A stretch of DNA of 64,000 nt from a bacterium UBP8_UBA817 (GTDB lineage: Bacteria > Margulisbacteria > Marinamargulisbacteria > SXXA01 > SICP01). Both the position numbers and the translations under genes were made by a program. The stretch covers positions 19,668-83,667 of the forward strand of contig CAMCZW010000005.1 of the NCBI GenBank assembly GCA_945888435.1, written 5' to 3'. Below are positions 1 through 8,595 of the stretch, piece after piece. The notes below the pieces were generated by a model. That model saw nothing but the letters and a program-made list of their open reading frames with translations, did not search any database and was not told the DNA's origin. Position 1 is the stretch's first letter. Each line of letters begins with the position of its first letter.

Positions 1-678
1 CAAAATTCGGGTATTTTCGTCCAACAAATTCGCTGGAACGATGGTCTTAATGACATGCTCGATCATATCGTTATGAATTGTTTCCCATTCAACATCGGGG
101 TTATGTTGTGTAGAAATAACGATGGTATGAGCTCGCACTGGCGTTTTGTCTTCGTCGTATTCAAGCGTGACTTGGGCTTTTGAATCTGGCCTGAGATACG
201 TTAACTGGCCGGATTTTCGAAGTTCAGCGACTCGCTTTACTAGTTTGTGGGAGAGCACCAATGTCATCGGCATTAATTCTGGCGTTTGGTTACACGCATA
301 TCCAAACATTAACCCTTGGTCTCCTGCCCCCATCTCTTTAAATTTACCCTCACCTTTATTGACCCCTTGTGCAATATCGGGTGATTGTTCGTTCACAGTA
401 GTCAGCACGCCACATGTTTCAGATTCGATTCCGTAATCCGCTTTGGTATACCCCACCTCTTTGATGGTTTGTCTTACGATTTTTCGGATATCGATCGATG
501 CTTTTGTGGTGATTTCGCCGCCCACTATGACTAGCCCTGTGGTTGCAAAACATTCTGCCGCCACCCTACTTTCTGGATCTTGCGCTAAACACGCATCCAA
601 AATTGCATCCGAAATCTGATCGCAGAGCTTATCTGGGTGTCCTTCTGAAACTGATTCCGAGCTAAATAAAAATGCCAT
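1..678 (-). CDS. metK: S-adenosylmethionine synthetase, N-terminal 226 codons (cut by window edge)
   Basis: Makes S-adenosylmethionine from methionine and ATP in the cytoplasm. The reverse strand reads [21 protein letters not shown], containing the family's GHPDK signature, and later [14 protein letters not shown] with the GAGDQG nucleotide-binding loop. The frame stays open to base 1, so the C-terminal part (the family is about 380-400 residues) lies outside the window. The start is the only ATG before the conserved [10 protein letters not shown] segment. It lies 62 bases downstream of the Gfo/Idh gene on the same strand, so the two may be co-transcribed. No SAM riboswitch is visible in the short gap. 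Confidence 0.97.
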   Translation of the reverse strand, partial: MAFLFSSESVSEGHPDKLCDQISDAILDACLAQDPESRVAAECFATTGLVIVGGEITTKASIDIRKIVRQTIKEVGYTKADYGIESETCGVLTTVNEQSPDIAQGVNKGEGKFKEMGAGDQGLMFGYACNQTPELMPMTLVLSHKLVKRVAELRKSGQLTYLRPDSKAQVTLEYDEDKTPVRAHTIVISTQHNPDVEWETIHNDMIEHVIKTIVPANLLDENTRIL

Positions 679-740
679 TTTATTCCCTTATTTCTTTAAT
701 TCCTAACAGCGTTATCAGGAGACTTTAATTTTAACTTACC

Positions 741-1709
741 TTACCTTGACAAGGCAATGGCGAGTGCGTCTCTACCGTTTTCTCCAGTAACTAAAGGTGA
801 TGAATTGGTTTGGATACAGGTGATGAAATGGCCTAATTCACTGGCCAGGGGCTCTTTTTTAGGGACTTCTATTGAAATAGGCTCTGATACGGGCAACCCA
901 ATCGTCACTTCTCCGGTTAGAGACACTGTTTTGGTGACTTTACTTTTAAATAAGGTAACGGTTTGAGCAATATAATCCATTTGGATATACCCTTCATTTC
1001 CTGTGACGGTTAGAGTTCTGATTCGATTGGGTGTAATCCAGTTGACTTGGACATAGGCGCTTACGATTGAATATCTAAGTAAAATATCCGCGTAATCATC
1101 ACGGTCATCGGCTACGGCCCTTCCTGAATTGATTAGGATTTGAGTGGGGCTACTTTCTCCAATTAAGGTGTGGATAATATCGATGTCATGGACGGCTAAA
1201 TCGATTAAAACATTGGCATCTTTAATTTGCCCGGGGAATCCGCCAAGTCTGCGAGTGCTGATGGAGACGACGCGACCGACTTCTCCGGCTTTAATCAATT
1301 GATCTACCACTTGAACGCTCGGATTAAATCGCTCGATATGGCCGACCATTAATTTCACATTATGCTGCTTGGCCAATCTAATTAAGTCATCGGCTCTTTC
1401 GATGGTATCTGCGATGGGTTTTTCGACTAAGACGTTCACGCCTTTTTCGATGGCATATTTGGCCATTTCATAGTGCAGCCTTGTGGAGGCTACGATGGAT
1501 AATGCGTCCAGGTTTTGCTCGTCGATGAGAAGTTTATAATCCGAATAGCCTTTGACTGCGTACGTCTCTTCAAACTGGGCCCTGAGTGTTGGGTTGCTAT
1601 CGCATACCGCAACTAGGTTTACATCTGGATTTTCGCTGTAGACTCGAACATGGTGGCGTCCCATGTTTCCGAGGCCGATGACGGCTATGTTTAATTTTTT
1701 CATTTCCAT
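741..1709 (-). CDS. Gfo/Idh/MocA-family NAD(P)-dependent oxidoreductase
   Basis: A 322-residue cytoplasmic dehydrogenase. A Rossmann nucleotide-binding motif opens the protein (AVIGLGNMGRHHVRVY), the catalytic-type EKP motif follows (VLVEKPIADT) and the C-terminal half is the GFO_IDH_MocA fold (VLIDLAVHDIDIIH). Related enzymes act on sugars, including nucleotide sugars in the lipid A and O-antigen pathways; the substrate cannot be told from sequence. AGGAAAC just upstream supports the ATG at 1709 over the ATG two codons later. The 5' end and upstream region are partly duplicated about 0.66 kb away (2337-2405). Confidence 0.88.
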   Translation of the reverse strand: MEMKKLNIAVIGLGNMGRHHVRVYSENPDVNLVAVCDSNPTLRAQFEETYAVKGYSDYKLLIDEQNLDALSIVASTRLHYEMAKYAIEKGVNVLVEKPIADTIERADDLIRLAKQHNVKLMVGHIERFNPSVQVVDQLIKAGEVGRVVSISTRRLGGFPGQIKDANVLIDLAVHDIDIIHTLIGESSPTQILINSGRAVADDRDDYADILLRYSIVSAYVQVNWITPNRIRTLTVTGNEGYIQMDYIAQTVTLFKSKVTKTVSLTGEVTIGLPVSEPISIEVPKKEPLASELGHFITCIQTNSSPLVTGENGRDALAIALSR

Positions 1710-1745
1710 AGTTTCCTATTAGTGAATTTTAGGTGTCAAGATCTT
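1678..1745. repeat. Direct repeat, copy 1 (5' end of Gfo/Idh gene plus upstream DNA)
   Basis: This stretch covers the first codons of the oxidoreductase and the bases in front of it. It matches 2343-2405 at most positions in the same orientation, sharing TTTAATTTTTTCAT, the following CATAGTTT and GAATTTTA, then GTGTCAAGATCT. The interval between the copies holds a small membrane-protein gene, so the repeat probably marks an insertion or tandem duplication. It may also carry the oxidoreductase promoter. Confidence 0.7.
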
Positions 1746-1933
1746 TAGTGTTTTCAAGCTATGGTGCAGGTGCACTGACTTTGTTTGAGCTCACTAATCT
1801 GGAGCATTAGGACGCTGAACAAAAAGGTCCCTGAGTGCCCGCCATAGCCTTGGCGACGGAGGGTGTATCGAAGGGCCTTACGCCTATCGGAGTTTTTGGA
1901 TTTTGGCTTCGATCGGCTTAATTAATGTAAATT

Positions 1934-2284
1934 TCAATAGGATTTCTCATTACTTTCCCCCTTATTTTTCAAAAGCTGATAGTACGAAATAAATGCAATC
2001 CCTACTCCCCAAATAATTGCCAAGACCAAATTATTTCCTATAGTTCGTACAAAACCAAAATTTAAAATAATTGTCGGAACCAATAAAATGGCCACTGTAT
2101 ACCTTAGACCTTTTTTTAAATTTAGAGTTGATAGTACAAAACTGATATTGATTAAAATCCCAACCACAATGCAAAAGAGTTTTGTATTTAAAGTAAAATC
2201 TAGCTCACTTTGAAAAATATCAATCAAAAATATTGCCCATCCCCATGCGAAAAGGGTTGAAATAAGATAAAGGAAAAATTTCAT
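1934..2284 (-). CDS. Small multi-pass membrane protein, unknown function
   Basis: 116 residues with about four hydrophobic helices, roughly residues 3-24, 35-52, 63-80 and 87-104, and a charged tail (LLKNKGESNEKSY). I do not recognise a family. It lies between the two copies of the duplicated Gfo/Idh 5' region, has a high A+T content, and its own promoter is not obvious. This position suggests acquired or rearranged DNA. It could be a resistance, immunity or transport accessory protein, but nothing in the sequence decides this. Confidence 0.6.
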   Translation of the reverse strand: MKFFLYLISTLFAWGWAIFLIDIFQSELDFTLNTKLFCIVVGILINISFVLSTLNLKKGLRYTVAILLVPTIILNFGFVRTIGNNLVLAIIWGVGIAFISYYQLLKNKGESNEKSY

Positions 2285-2336
2285 TAGATAATCTCCACTG
2301 TCATCATCGATAAAGCGGTCAAGCCCCCATATTTCC

Positions 2337-2369
2337 TCATCCGATCACTGCGACATTTAATTTTTTCAT
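2337..2369 (-). pseudogene. Remnant of duplicated Gfo/Idh gene 5' end
   Basis: Read on the reverse strand this gives MKKLNVAVIG followed at once by a stop, nearly identical to residues 3-12 of the oxidoreductase at 741-1709 (MKKLNIAVIG). The bases upstream of both genes also match (to 2405). Only about ten codons survive, so it is a duplication scar rather than a gene. Confidence 0.7.
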
Positions 2370-2461
2370 AGTTTGCTATTGTTGAATTTTAAGTGTCAAG
2401 ATCTCTTTGATTTAGCAATCCATATTAATTGACAAAAGGCATACACTTTGCAACCATATTA

Positions 2462-2749
2462 ATGATGTCAATTGCACTCTTTCAGTTTAGCCCAGAGAAG
2501 AATCTTATTCTTAAAAGAGAACGAAATATTTCCTTTGATGAAATTATTGCACTTATTAACTCTGGGGGGGTTCTCGATGTTTTAGATCATCCCAATCAAC
2601 AAAAATATCCTGACCAATATATCTATGTAATTAATGTGGATGGGTATTGTTATTTGGTACCATTTATAAAAAAAGGAAATACGATTTTCTTGAAAACAAT
2701 TATCCCGAGTCGAAAGGCAACCCGAGAATATATCAATGGAGGAAAATAA
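2462..2749 (+). CDS. BrnT-like (RelE-superfamily-type) toxin of a toxin-antitoxin pair
   Basis: About 95 residues. The body reads SPEKNLILKRERNISFDEIIALI, then DVLDHPNQQKYPDQYIYVINVDGYCYLVPF, ending FLKTIIPSRKATREYI. This pattern is typical of small toxins encoded just before a CopG-type antitoxin and related in fold to BrnT/RelE ribonucleases; toxicity is inferred. A TTG at 2429 would add eleven residues, but it sits in a TTGACA hexamer that looks like a -35 box, so an ATG at 2462 or 2465 is preferred; no good Shine-Dalgarno sequence is seen. The antitoxin follows with overlapping signals. Confidence 0.7.
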   Translation: MMSIALFQFSPEKNLILKRERNISFDEIIALINSGGVLDVLDHPNQQKYPDQYIYVINVDGYCYLVPFIKKGNTIFLKTIIPSRKATREYINGGK

Positions 2750-2750
2750 A

Positions 2751-3023
2751 ATGAAATTAGACCTAGAAGAAGAAATGATTTTATCTAACTTTAATGAAGG
2801 AAAGTTAAATCAATCAAAAAAGAAAAAAACTTTACTTGATGAGGCAAAAGCTGCCGCAGATGAATATCAAGTTAAATCAGAGCGTATTAATATCCGTTTA
2901 TCGCGATTTGACCTAGATCATATCAAAAGGGTGGCCGCACAAGAGGGTTTACCCTATCAAACATTTATTGCGAGTGTACTTCATCGATATACGATGGGTT
3001 ATATCAAAAATAAAACTCTATGA
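2751..3023 (+). CDS. CopG/BrnA-like antitoxin
   Basis: 90 residues from the ATG at 2751; the longer frame from 2736 is less likely because GGAGG at 2738-2742 is ideally placed for 2751. The acidic N-terminal part (LDLEEEMILSNFNEGKL) would wrap the toxin. The C-terminal half, INIRLSRFDLDHIKRVAAQEGLPYQTFIASVLHRYTMG, is a ribbon-helix-helix DNA-binding domain of the CopG antitoxin type. It lies directly after the toxin, with its ribosome binding site inside the toxin's last codons, so the two are translationally coupled. Autoregulation of the operon is expected from the family. Confidence 0.75.
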   Translation: MKLDLEEEMILSNFNEGKLNQSKKKKTLLDEAKAAADEYQVKSERINIRLSRFDLDHIKRVAAQEGLPYQTFIASVLHRYTMGYIKNKTL

Positions 3024-3277
3024 TTCACTCACTGATCGGAAGTATTCCGGCGATTATATTACCTTTAGCGGCCCTTCTCCAACTCCTGCGTATGGTGCGT
3101 AACCGATCGGCGGAGGGCGTGAGCGCGGTTTCTTGGGCGTTATTTGGGATTGCGAACTTATGTCTGTTTATTTATACGGATCAAATCGATATTTTTATTT
3201 TTTTGTCTTTTATTGGGACGGCGGTTATTGATTTTTTAATTGTGGGGCTTTGTTTTGTGTTTCGTGGTCGGGAGTAA
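3020..3277 (+). CDS. PQ-loop / SemiSWEET-like small membrane protein
   Basis: 85 residues with three hydrophobic helices (about 5-24, 34-52, 58-80), the size of a single SemiSWEET/PQ-loop triple-helix unit. The segment LLQLLRMVRNRSAEGVSAVSWALFGIANL matches the usual loop pattern after helix 1, where residues such as S-x-x-G-x-S precede helix 2. SemiSWEETs dimerise to carry sugars; the substrate here is unknown. The start overlaps the antitoxin stop by four bases (ATGA), so it is probably co-expressed with the toxin-antitoxin pair, an unusual partner. Confidence 0.65.
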   Translation: MIHSLIGSIPAIILPLAALLQLLRMVRNRSAEGVSAVSWALFGIANLCLFIYTDQIDIFIFLSFIGTAVIDFLIVGLCFVFRGRE

Positions 3278-3301
3278 TTGTTAGTATCAAATACTTAATC
3301 T

Positions 3302-4171
3302 TTATACCTTATAGCTCCAATTTAAATTGTTTTCTGGCGTGTTATCCGGCCTAGTTCTTAAAAAAATAGTTCCTCTTGAACTTCTAACAATAACTCCATC
3401 TAATGTCCCATTTTTAACCATTTGAATGGCTGCGGCCACAGAAATCCACTTTTTATTATCTATTTGATACATCACTGTCGTACCTTTTCCATCTTTTTTA
3501 ATGCCGGTTAATTTGCTTTTTTTATCAAAAAGAGACGCTAAGAATTTTTTGATTATTTTTAATACTGCATTTGTATCGTTTACTTTATGAGCTTGCATAT
3601 TTATTGAAATATTAAATTCTTTAGCAAATTGCCTAGCATACTCAGAAGCAAGATTTTCAAATGCAATGAGTAATTCCTCAGTGATATCTATCCGATATTT
3701 TAAGCCTTCAGTTCCGCCCACTATTCCAACTGATTCAGTGGATTTATCTTTTTTGATTTCTCTAATAGCCTCTTGAGTCAGTTTTTCAATATGAAGATGT
3801 TTTTTTCCTGGCGCTCCGGTCTCACCCATCTCTCCAAGAGCCTTTCCTGAATTTATTGAATCTCCATTTGAAACTAAGGTAGATTTCAAATGTGCATACA
3901 TGTATCCTGTGCCATCCAAACTTTCTATGACTACAAAATTTCCATATCCTTTTCCATTCTTCCCAATTTGAAGACCGTTTTTAACGACTACTCCATCTTG
4001 CATAGATAAAATTTCAGTAGGATTAGAATCACACTTATCTGGGGTAATATCAATACCATGATGCGGTGTATATTCGCCCTTCTGATTCTTCCTTGGCTCG
4101 GCAAATTCACTACTAAAAGAACTTGGATTCTTGTAAATATCAATTGGTGCATTTAGTCTAGTTTGTTTCAT
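3302..4171 (-). CDS. M23-family peptidoglycan endopeptidase with C-terminal DUF3892-like domain
   Basis: 289 residues. Residues about 30-130 are an M23 (LytM) zinc peptidase: HHGID (H38, D41), YAHL (H94) and HLHIE (H125, H127) give the complete metal and catalytic set. Residues about 215-285 (KKDGKGTTVMYQIDNKKWISVAAAIQMVKNG, then FLRTRPDNTPENNL) resemble DUF3892. There is no signal peptide, which is unusual for a cell-wall hydrolase and would fit a delivered effector or lysis-released enzyme. A GGGGGA Shine-Dalgarno sequence supports the start. The gene lies 18 bases after a membrane-anchored partner gene on the same strand. Cutting of peptide cross-links is the family activity. Confidence 0.8.
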   Translation of the reverse strand: MKQTRLNAPIDIYKNPSSFSSEFAEPRKNQKGEYTPHHGIDITPDKCDSNPTEILSMQDGVVVKNGLQIGKNGKGYGNFVVIESLDGTGYMYAHLKSTLVSNGDSINSGKALGEMGETGAPGKKHLHIEKLTQEAIREIKKDKSTESVGIVGGTEGLKYRIDITEELLIAFENLASEYARQFAKEFNISINMQAHKVNDTNAVLKIIKKFLASLFDKKSKLTGIKKDGKGTTVMYQIDNKKWISVAAAIQMVKNGTLDGVIVRSSRGTIFLRTRPDNTPENNLNWSYKV

Positions 4172-4189
4172 GAAAATCCCCCATTAATT

Positions 4190-4843
4190 TTACTTTGAAT
4201 TACTTATTTCTACCCACTTACCATCCCGCTGTTCGAGTATAGCAAGTCTTCTTTTATGTGGCTCATAAGTTGTACGCATATATTGAATCTTTGTATTCGA
4301 CACCCATTTTGCATCTTCTGCATTGTTTGCATTAGCCCATTCCTTCACAAGTGCTTTGGAATTTATACGGTAAATGGAAATTCCACTTTCGCTAAAACCA
4401 GCCTCGTCGAAATTTGAGACTATAAATCGCTTCGTATCAGGTGAAAATAAAGGAGGGCTATTAATAGAGGTGATTTGACCGGTTTGATCACTAATTAATA
4501 GCCATTCACCCCCTTCATAAAAATCGCAGCAGATTAGAACATAGTGAATGTCTTTAAACCAATAGATCAAACTAAATTTTCTGTAAGTACTCCACCCCTC
4601 TGTTAAGTCATCTTTCAGTGTAACAACTTTTCCTGTTTTGACTTTGATTTTTAGGGTGTTTTTTTGTCGGATGGCTATATCGGTTTTTTTGAGTTGTATC
4701 CTCTCGATGGAAGATCCGTTATAGCTGTATTTTGAGAGAAGTTTATATAGCGGTTTATTGAGGTCTTTCGGAAGAGAAAAATATACAGCTCCCAAGCCGC
4801 ATAAAAATATCAAGACCCCTATTATGAGAATTTTCTTAATCAT
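4190..4843 (-). CDS. Membrane-anchored protein of unknown function, possible partner of the M23 protein
   Basis: About 217 residues from the ATG at 4843, chosen because it begins MIKKILIIGVLIFLCGLGAVYF, a clean N-terminal anchor, with AAGG just upstream; a longer frame starting at 4936 has a poor N-terminus. The rest is predicted to lie outside the cytoplasmic membrane and is rich in beta-strand-like segments (GEWLLISDQTGQITSI, SPDTKRFIVSNFDE, GISIYRIN). No family is recognised. It is encoded upstream of and probably in one transcript with the M23-DUF3892 gene. An immunity or targeting role is conceivable but is inference only. Confidence 0.6.
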   Translation of the reverse strand: MIKKILIIGVLIFLCGLGAVYFSLPKDLNKPLYKLLSKYSYNGSSIERIQLKKTDIAIRQKNTLKIKVKTGKVVTLKDDLTEGWSTYRKFSLIYWFKDIHYVLICCDFYEGGEWLLISDQTGQITSINSPPLFSPDTKRFIVSNFDEAGFSESGISIYRINSKALVKEWANANNAEDAKWVSNTKIQYMRTTYEPHKRRLAILEQRDGKWVEISNSK

Positions 4844-4978
4844 TATCTGCCTTATTCTAGCAGAATAATTGCGTTTAATAAAAAATATATCCACATAATA
4901 TATAACGCTACTCTTTAATTTTGGCACTCCGGCCATTATTGTCTTTTTAATTGTAAGGCCTTGCCTTATCTTCCACCG

Positions 4979-5007
4979 TTGACAATCTTATTAGCACTCA
5001 CTATCCT
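4979..5007 (+). promoter_or_regulatory. Sigma-70-type promoter of the hrcA operon
   Basis: TTGACA (4979-4984) and TATCCT (5002-5007) are separated by exactly 17 bases. The CIRCE operator overlaps the -10 box, so HrcA bound there would block RNA polymerase. Predicted transcription start near 5014, giving a leader of about 20 bases. Confidence 0.8.
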
Positions 5008-5017
5008 AGAGTGCTAA
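4991..5017. promoter_or_regulatory. CIRCE operator (HrcA binding site)
   Basis: Perfect consensus: TTAGCACTC, nine spacer bases, GAGTGCTAA. It lies between the -35 region and the hrcA start, so the hrcA-grpE-dnaK-dnaJ operon should be repressed by HrcA and released on heat shock. A second CIRCE precedes groES (62449-62475). Confidence 0.97.
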
Positions 5018-5033
5018 TAATGGTAAAGCACTC

Positions 5034-6104
5034 ATGTTAACTGATCGAAAAAAACAAATTTTAAATGCCACTGTAAGTCTATATATCCACACCGCAGAAC
5101 CGGTGGGATCTAAGTCGTTGCTGGATTATTGTCCGCTTGATGTCAGCTCTGCCACAGTTCGTCAGGAATTGAATGAGCTTGAAGCGGATGGGTTTTTGAC
5201 GCATGTGCATACGTCTAGCGGGCGGATTCCGACGGATTCTGGATATCGATTGTATGTGGATGAATTGATGGCGTCTTCGCCGTTAAGCGTCCAGGAGCAT
5301 GAGCTGATTTCCGAACGGCTGGATTCGATGAGTCTTCACTTGGAGACTGCGCTTACTCAGGTGTCCTCTCTGATGTCGTCTTTAATTGATTATACGACGA
5401 TTGTGATGGTGCCTACGATTTATCAGGATGCGCTTAAGCTGGTGCATATGGTGTTGGTAGATATTAATCGGGTGTTGGTGATTTTGCTTCATGCGCTTGG
5501 GGTTAATCATGAATTTATTTTGACTTTGGATGATCGTGTGGCTCAAGAAGATTTAACAAAGTTATCTCAATTATTAACTTCTAAATTAGAAGGCCTTAAT
5601 ATTCAAAATATTCCCCAGGAATTTTTTGCGGAATTGATTTCGGATTTGCCTGATTATCGGTCTGTCCTAGATCAGCTATCCGCTGAAATTATTAAGCTCA
5701 ATAGCCACCATCAATCCAATCAAGGGTTGCTTTTGAGTGGAACATCTAAAATGCTTAAACTCCCTGAGTTTAGAAATATCGAATTTACTCAGCAAGTATT
5801 ATCTGCGGTTGAAGAAAATAAAGTGTTACTGGAATTACTTCAGAGAGCGCTGGTTCAGTCCAATACCAATCAGTCCTGCTTTATCGGAAAGTCTGATCAT
5901 CAGGTCGAATTACTGGATGGGTGTAGTGTGATTTTAAAGCCGGTATCGATTGGCGAGTCCTACTCGACGGTCATTGGTGTTTTAGGACCCACGCGAATGT
6001 CGTATTCAGCAGTGACTTCAAAACTCACGGTGGTGAGTGATATGGTGTCAGATTATTTAAGTCAAAATATTTCAAAAGGAGGTTCCAATGGATCCAGTTA
6101 CTAA
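5034..6104 (+). CDS. hrcA: Heat-inducible transcription repressor HrcA
   Basis: 356 residues, normal for the family. The N-terminal winged helix is typical (LTDRKKQILNATVSLYIHTAEPVGSKSLLDYCPLDVSSATVRQELNELEADGFLTHVHTSSGRIPTDSGYRLYV), with the GSK and SSGRIPT signatures. The rest is the GAF-like dimerisation region and the C-terminal RMSYSAVTSKLTVVSDMVSDYL helix. It binds CIRCE, and GroEL keeps it active in known systems. It is first in the hrcA-grpE-dnaK-dnaJ operon directly behind its own CIRCE, so it is autoregulated. The 3' end overlaps grpE by 17 bases. Confidence 0.97.
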   Translation: MLTDRKKQILNATVSLYIHTAEPVGSKSLLDYCPLDVSSATVRQELNELEADGFLTHVHTSSGRIPTDSGYRLYVDELMASSPLSVQEHELISERLDSMSLHLETALTQVSSLMSSLIDYTTIVMVPTIYQDALKLVHMVLVDINRVLVILLHALGVNHEFILTLDDRVAQEDLTKLSQLLTSKLEGLNIQNIPQEFFAELISDLPDYRSVLDQLSAEIIKLNSHHQSNQGLLLSGTSKMLKLPEFRNIEFTQQVLSAVEENKVLLELLQRALVQSNTNQSCFIGKSDHQVELLDGCSVILKPVSIGESYSTVIGVLGPTRMSYSAVTSKLTVVSDMVSDYLSQNISKGGSNGSSY

Positions 6105-6630
6105 TCAAGAAAATACTCAGACTTCTCAAGCGACAGAAGAGGTGATCGATCCGGTTACGGAAGATCCTTCACTGGCTTTAGTCAAAGAAATTGAAGACTT
6201 AAAAGCTAAATTGGCTGAAGAATCTAATTTGAGACTAAGGGCCCATGCCGACTTGGATAACTTTCGTAAACGTAAAGAGCAGGAGCTGATTTCATTTAGA
6301 AAATTTGCTCAGGAACAGATTCTTTTAGAGTTGTTGCCAGTGCTTGATAACTTTGATTTGGCGATTCAACATTCAGGTACGCCCGACAGCTCTTCTCAGA
6401 AAGTTATGGAAGGTGTATTACTGATTCAGAAACAACTTAAATCAGTACTTGATAAAGCAGGTGTCATTGGGATTAATGCGGTAGGCCAGCCGTTTGATCC
6501 CAATTTTCATCAGTCAATCGGGCAGGAAGACTCAGAACTTGGCTCAAATTTGGTCGTTCGCGAAATGCAAGCAGGGTATACGCTTCATGGACGTGTGATT
6601 AGACCGAGTTTAGTCATTGTATCGAATTAA
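6088..6630 (+). CDS. grpE: Nucleotide exchange factor GrpE
   Basis: 180 residues. An acidic low-complexity N-terminus precedes a long coiled coil (ALVKEIEDLKAKLAEESNLRLRAHADLDNFRKRKEQE) and the beta-wing, which ends in the family signature VVREMQAGYTLHGRVIRPSLVIVS. It releases ADP from DnaK during folding cycles in the cytoplasm. AAAGGAGG at 6076-6082 lies inside the end of hrcA and fixes the start at 6088; the genes overlap by 17 bases, implying translational coupling. Confidence 0.97.
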   Translation: MDPVTNQENTQTSQATEEVIDPVTEDPSLALVKEIEDLKAKLAEESNLRLRAHADLDNFRKRKEQELISFRKFAQEQILLELLPVLDNFDLAIQHSGTPDSSSQKVMEGVLLIQKQLKSVLDKAGVIGINAVGQPFDPNFHQSIGQEDSELGSNLVVREMQAGYTLHGRVIRPSLVIVSN

Positions 6631-6648
6631 AAAAACAGGAGGACTATT

Positions 6649-8562
6649 ATGAACGAGAAAATATTAGGAATTGACTTAGGGACTACTAACTCTTGCTTTG
6701 CGATTATGGAAGGCTCTGAACCTGTCGTTATCGCTAACGCTGAAGGTGCACGCACCACTCCCTCTATTGTTGGATTTGCCAAAGACGGTGAACGACTGGT
6801 GGGACTTCCTGCAAAACGCCAGGCGATTACGAATCCTAAAAATACGCTTTATTCTATTAAAAGTTTGATTGGACGACGGCTTAGCGAAATTTCTAGAAAA
6901 TTTCCGTTTGAAGTTATTGATAGCAATGGCGTGACGAAAGTAAAGGTTAATGGCAAAGACTATACGCCTCCTGAAATTTCGGCCATGGTCTTGCAAAAAA
7001 TTAAAAAAGACGCAGAAAGCTACCTTGGACAAGAAATTAAAAAAGCGGTTATTACGGTTCCAGCGTACTTTAATGATAGCCAACGTCAGGCGACTAAAGA
7101 TGCGGGCGAAATCGCAGGCTTAGAAGTATTACGGATTATCAACGAACCAACCGCGGCGGCACTCGCCTATGGATTGGATAGTAAAAAAGACGAAAAAATC
7201 GCCGTTTATGACTTTGGTGGCGGTACATTTGATATTTCGATTCTTGAAATCGGAGACGGTGTATTTGAAGTTCAATCTACCAATGGTGATACGCAACTTG
7301 GCGGAGATGACATTGATGATTTATTAATGCATTGGCTAGTCGATGAATTTAAGAAAGAAAAGGGCGTCGATTTATCGAAAGATCAAATGGCCCTTCAACG
7401 ACTTAAAGACGCGGCTGAAAAAGCGAAGATTGAACTTTCGTCTACAGTAACGACTGAAATCAACTTGCCATTTATCACCGCAACGGCAGAAGGCCCTCAA
7501 CATCTCAACTATTCACTCACTCGAGCCAAACTTGAGCAAATGATTGAGCCATTGATTAAAAGATCGCTGATTCCTTGTGAAAAAGCACTCAAAGACGCGG
7601 GTATTGATGTCAGCAAGATTGATGAAGTTATTTTAGTTGGGGGGACGACTCGTATCCCAGCAATCCAAGAAGCTGTTAAAAAGTTTTTTGGTAAAGAGCC
7701 TCATAAAGGGGTTAACCCAGATGAAGTTGTGGCGATTGGGGCTGCGATTCAAGGCGGTGTTTTGGCTGGCGATGTGAAAGACGTTGTTTTGTTAGACGTT
7801 ATCCCATTATCACTTGGAATTGAGACTTTAGGATCTATTTCCACACGATTGATTGAACGTAACTCGACAATACCAACTTCTAAAAGCCAGGTATTTTCAA
7901 CAGCCCAAGACAATCAGGGAAGCGTTGAAATTCACATTCTTCAAGGTGAGCGTGAAATGGCCTCGGATAACCGATCTTTGGGTCGATTTACTCTTCAAGG
8001 GATTGCACCAGCACAGCGTGGAACTCCTCAAATTGAAGTTACTTTTGACATTGATGCCAACGGGATTCTCCATGTTAAGGCTGCGGACAAAGGGACTGGT
8101 AAAGAGCAAAAAATTACCATCACCGCTTCCTCTGGATTATCGGATGAAGATATTGAGCGCATGAAAAAAGATGCAGAAGCTCATGCTGAAGAAGATAAGA
8201 AAAAACGTGAAAGTATCGAAACTAAAAACCAAGCCGACTCATTGGTGTACTCCACTGAAAAATTACTTAAAGACAGTGGCGACAAAGTGAAGCCTGAAAC
8301 CAAAGAAAAACTTGAAGCGGGTATTACCACAATGAAGGAAGCGATTGCTTCTGACGATGCGGTCAAAATCAAGTCTGAATTTGAGACATTTGAGAAATTG
8401 GTTCACGAGACTTCTGCTGAGCTTTATCAAGCGGCTTCTGAAGCGCAAGCTCCACCAGCCTCTGCCGAAGCGGGTGCAGAACCTGCATCTGAAGCGTCTG
8501 AACCTAAGGACAATGTTGTCGATGCAGAATACTCTGATGTAGACGATAAAAAAACAACTTAA
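6649..8562 (+). CDS. dnaK: Chaperone DnaK (Hsp70)
   Basis: 637 residues, full length. ATPase signatures are all present: [35 protein letters not shown] and [18 protein letters not shown], with the interdomain linker [17 protein letters not shown] and the peptide-binding domain (HILQGERE). The C-terminal lid ends in an Ala/Glu-rich tail with [13 protein letters not shown], close to the usual DVVDAEFEEV. It is the central Hsp70 of the cytoplasm, working with GrpE and DnaJ from the same operon. A GGAGG sequence lies about eight bases before the ATG. Confidence 0.98.
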   Translation: MNEKILGIDLGTTNSCFAIMEGSEPVVIANAEGARTTPSIVGFAKDGERLVGLPAKRQAITNPKNTLYSIKSLIGRRLSEISRKFPFEVIDSNGVTKVKVNGKDYTPPEISAMVLQKIKKDAESYLGQEIKKAVITVPAYFNDSQRQATKDAGEIAGLEVLRIINEPTAAALAYGLDSKKDEKIAVYDFGGGTFDISILEIGDGVFEVQSTNGDTQLGGDDIDDLLMHWLVDEFKKEKGVDLSKDQMALQRLKDAAEKAKIELSSTVTTEINLPFITATAEGPQHLNYSLTRAKLEQMIEPLIKRSLIPCEKALKDAGIDVSKIDEVILVGGTTRIPAIQEAVKKFFGKEPHKGVNPDEVVAIGAAIQGGVLAGDVKDVVLLDVIPLSLGIETLGSISTRLIERNSTIPTSKSQVFSTAQDNQGSVEIHILQGEREMASDNRSLGRFTLQGIAPAQRGTPQIEVTFDIDANGILHVKAADKGTGKEQKITITASSGLSDEDIERMKKDAEAHAEEDKKKRESIETKNQADSLVYSTEKLLKDSGDKVKPETKEKLEAGITTMKEAIASDDAVKIKSEFETFEKLVHETSAELYQAASEAQAPPASAEAGAEPASEASEPKDNVVDAEYSDVDDKKTT

Positions 8563-8595
8563 ACTTTTAACGACTTATTGGAGAAGGATGTCATC

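Noticed and set aside
679..740. SAM-responsive leader before metK
   Set aside because: Only 62 bases separate metK from the upstream gene and no riboswitch-like helices are visible.
1790..1890. Possible small gene or RNA in the GC-richer stretch CCGCCATAGCCTTGGCG and following
   Set aside because: Only a short hairpin (CGCCA/TGGCG) and a resemblance to common intergenic repeats; no second copy was found in the window.
2429..2461. TTG start giving a longer toxin
   Set aside because: The TTG lies in a TTGACA hexamer and the added residues do not fit the family N-terminus; ATG at 2462 or 2465 is preferred.
6676..8448. Several open frames on the opposite strand of dnaK
   Set aside because: Shadows of the strongly biased dnaK coding sequence with no family resemblance or ribosome binding sites.
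8578..8595. Six-residue N-terminal extension of DnaJ
   Set aside because: AAGGA lies inside it and is spaced correctly for the ATG at 8596.
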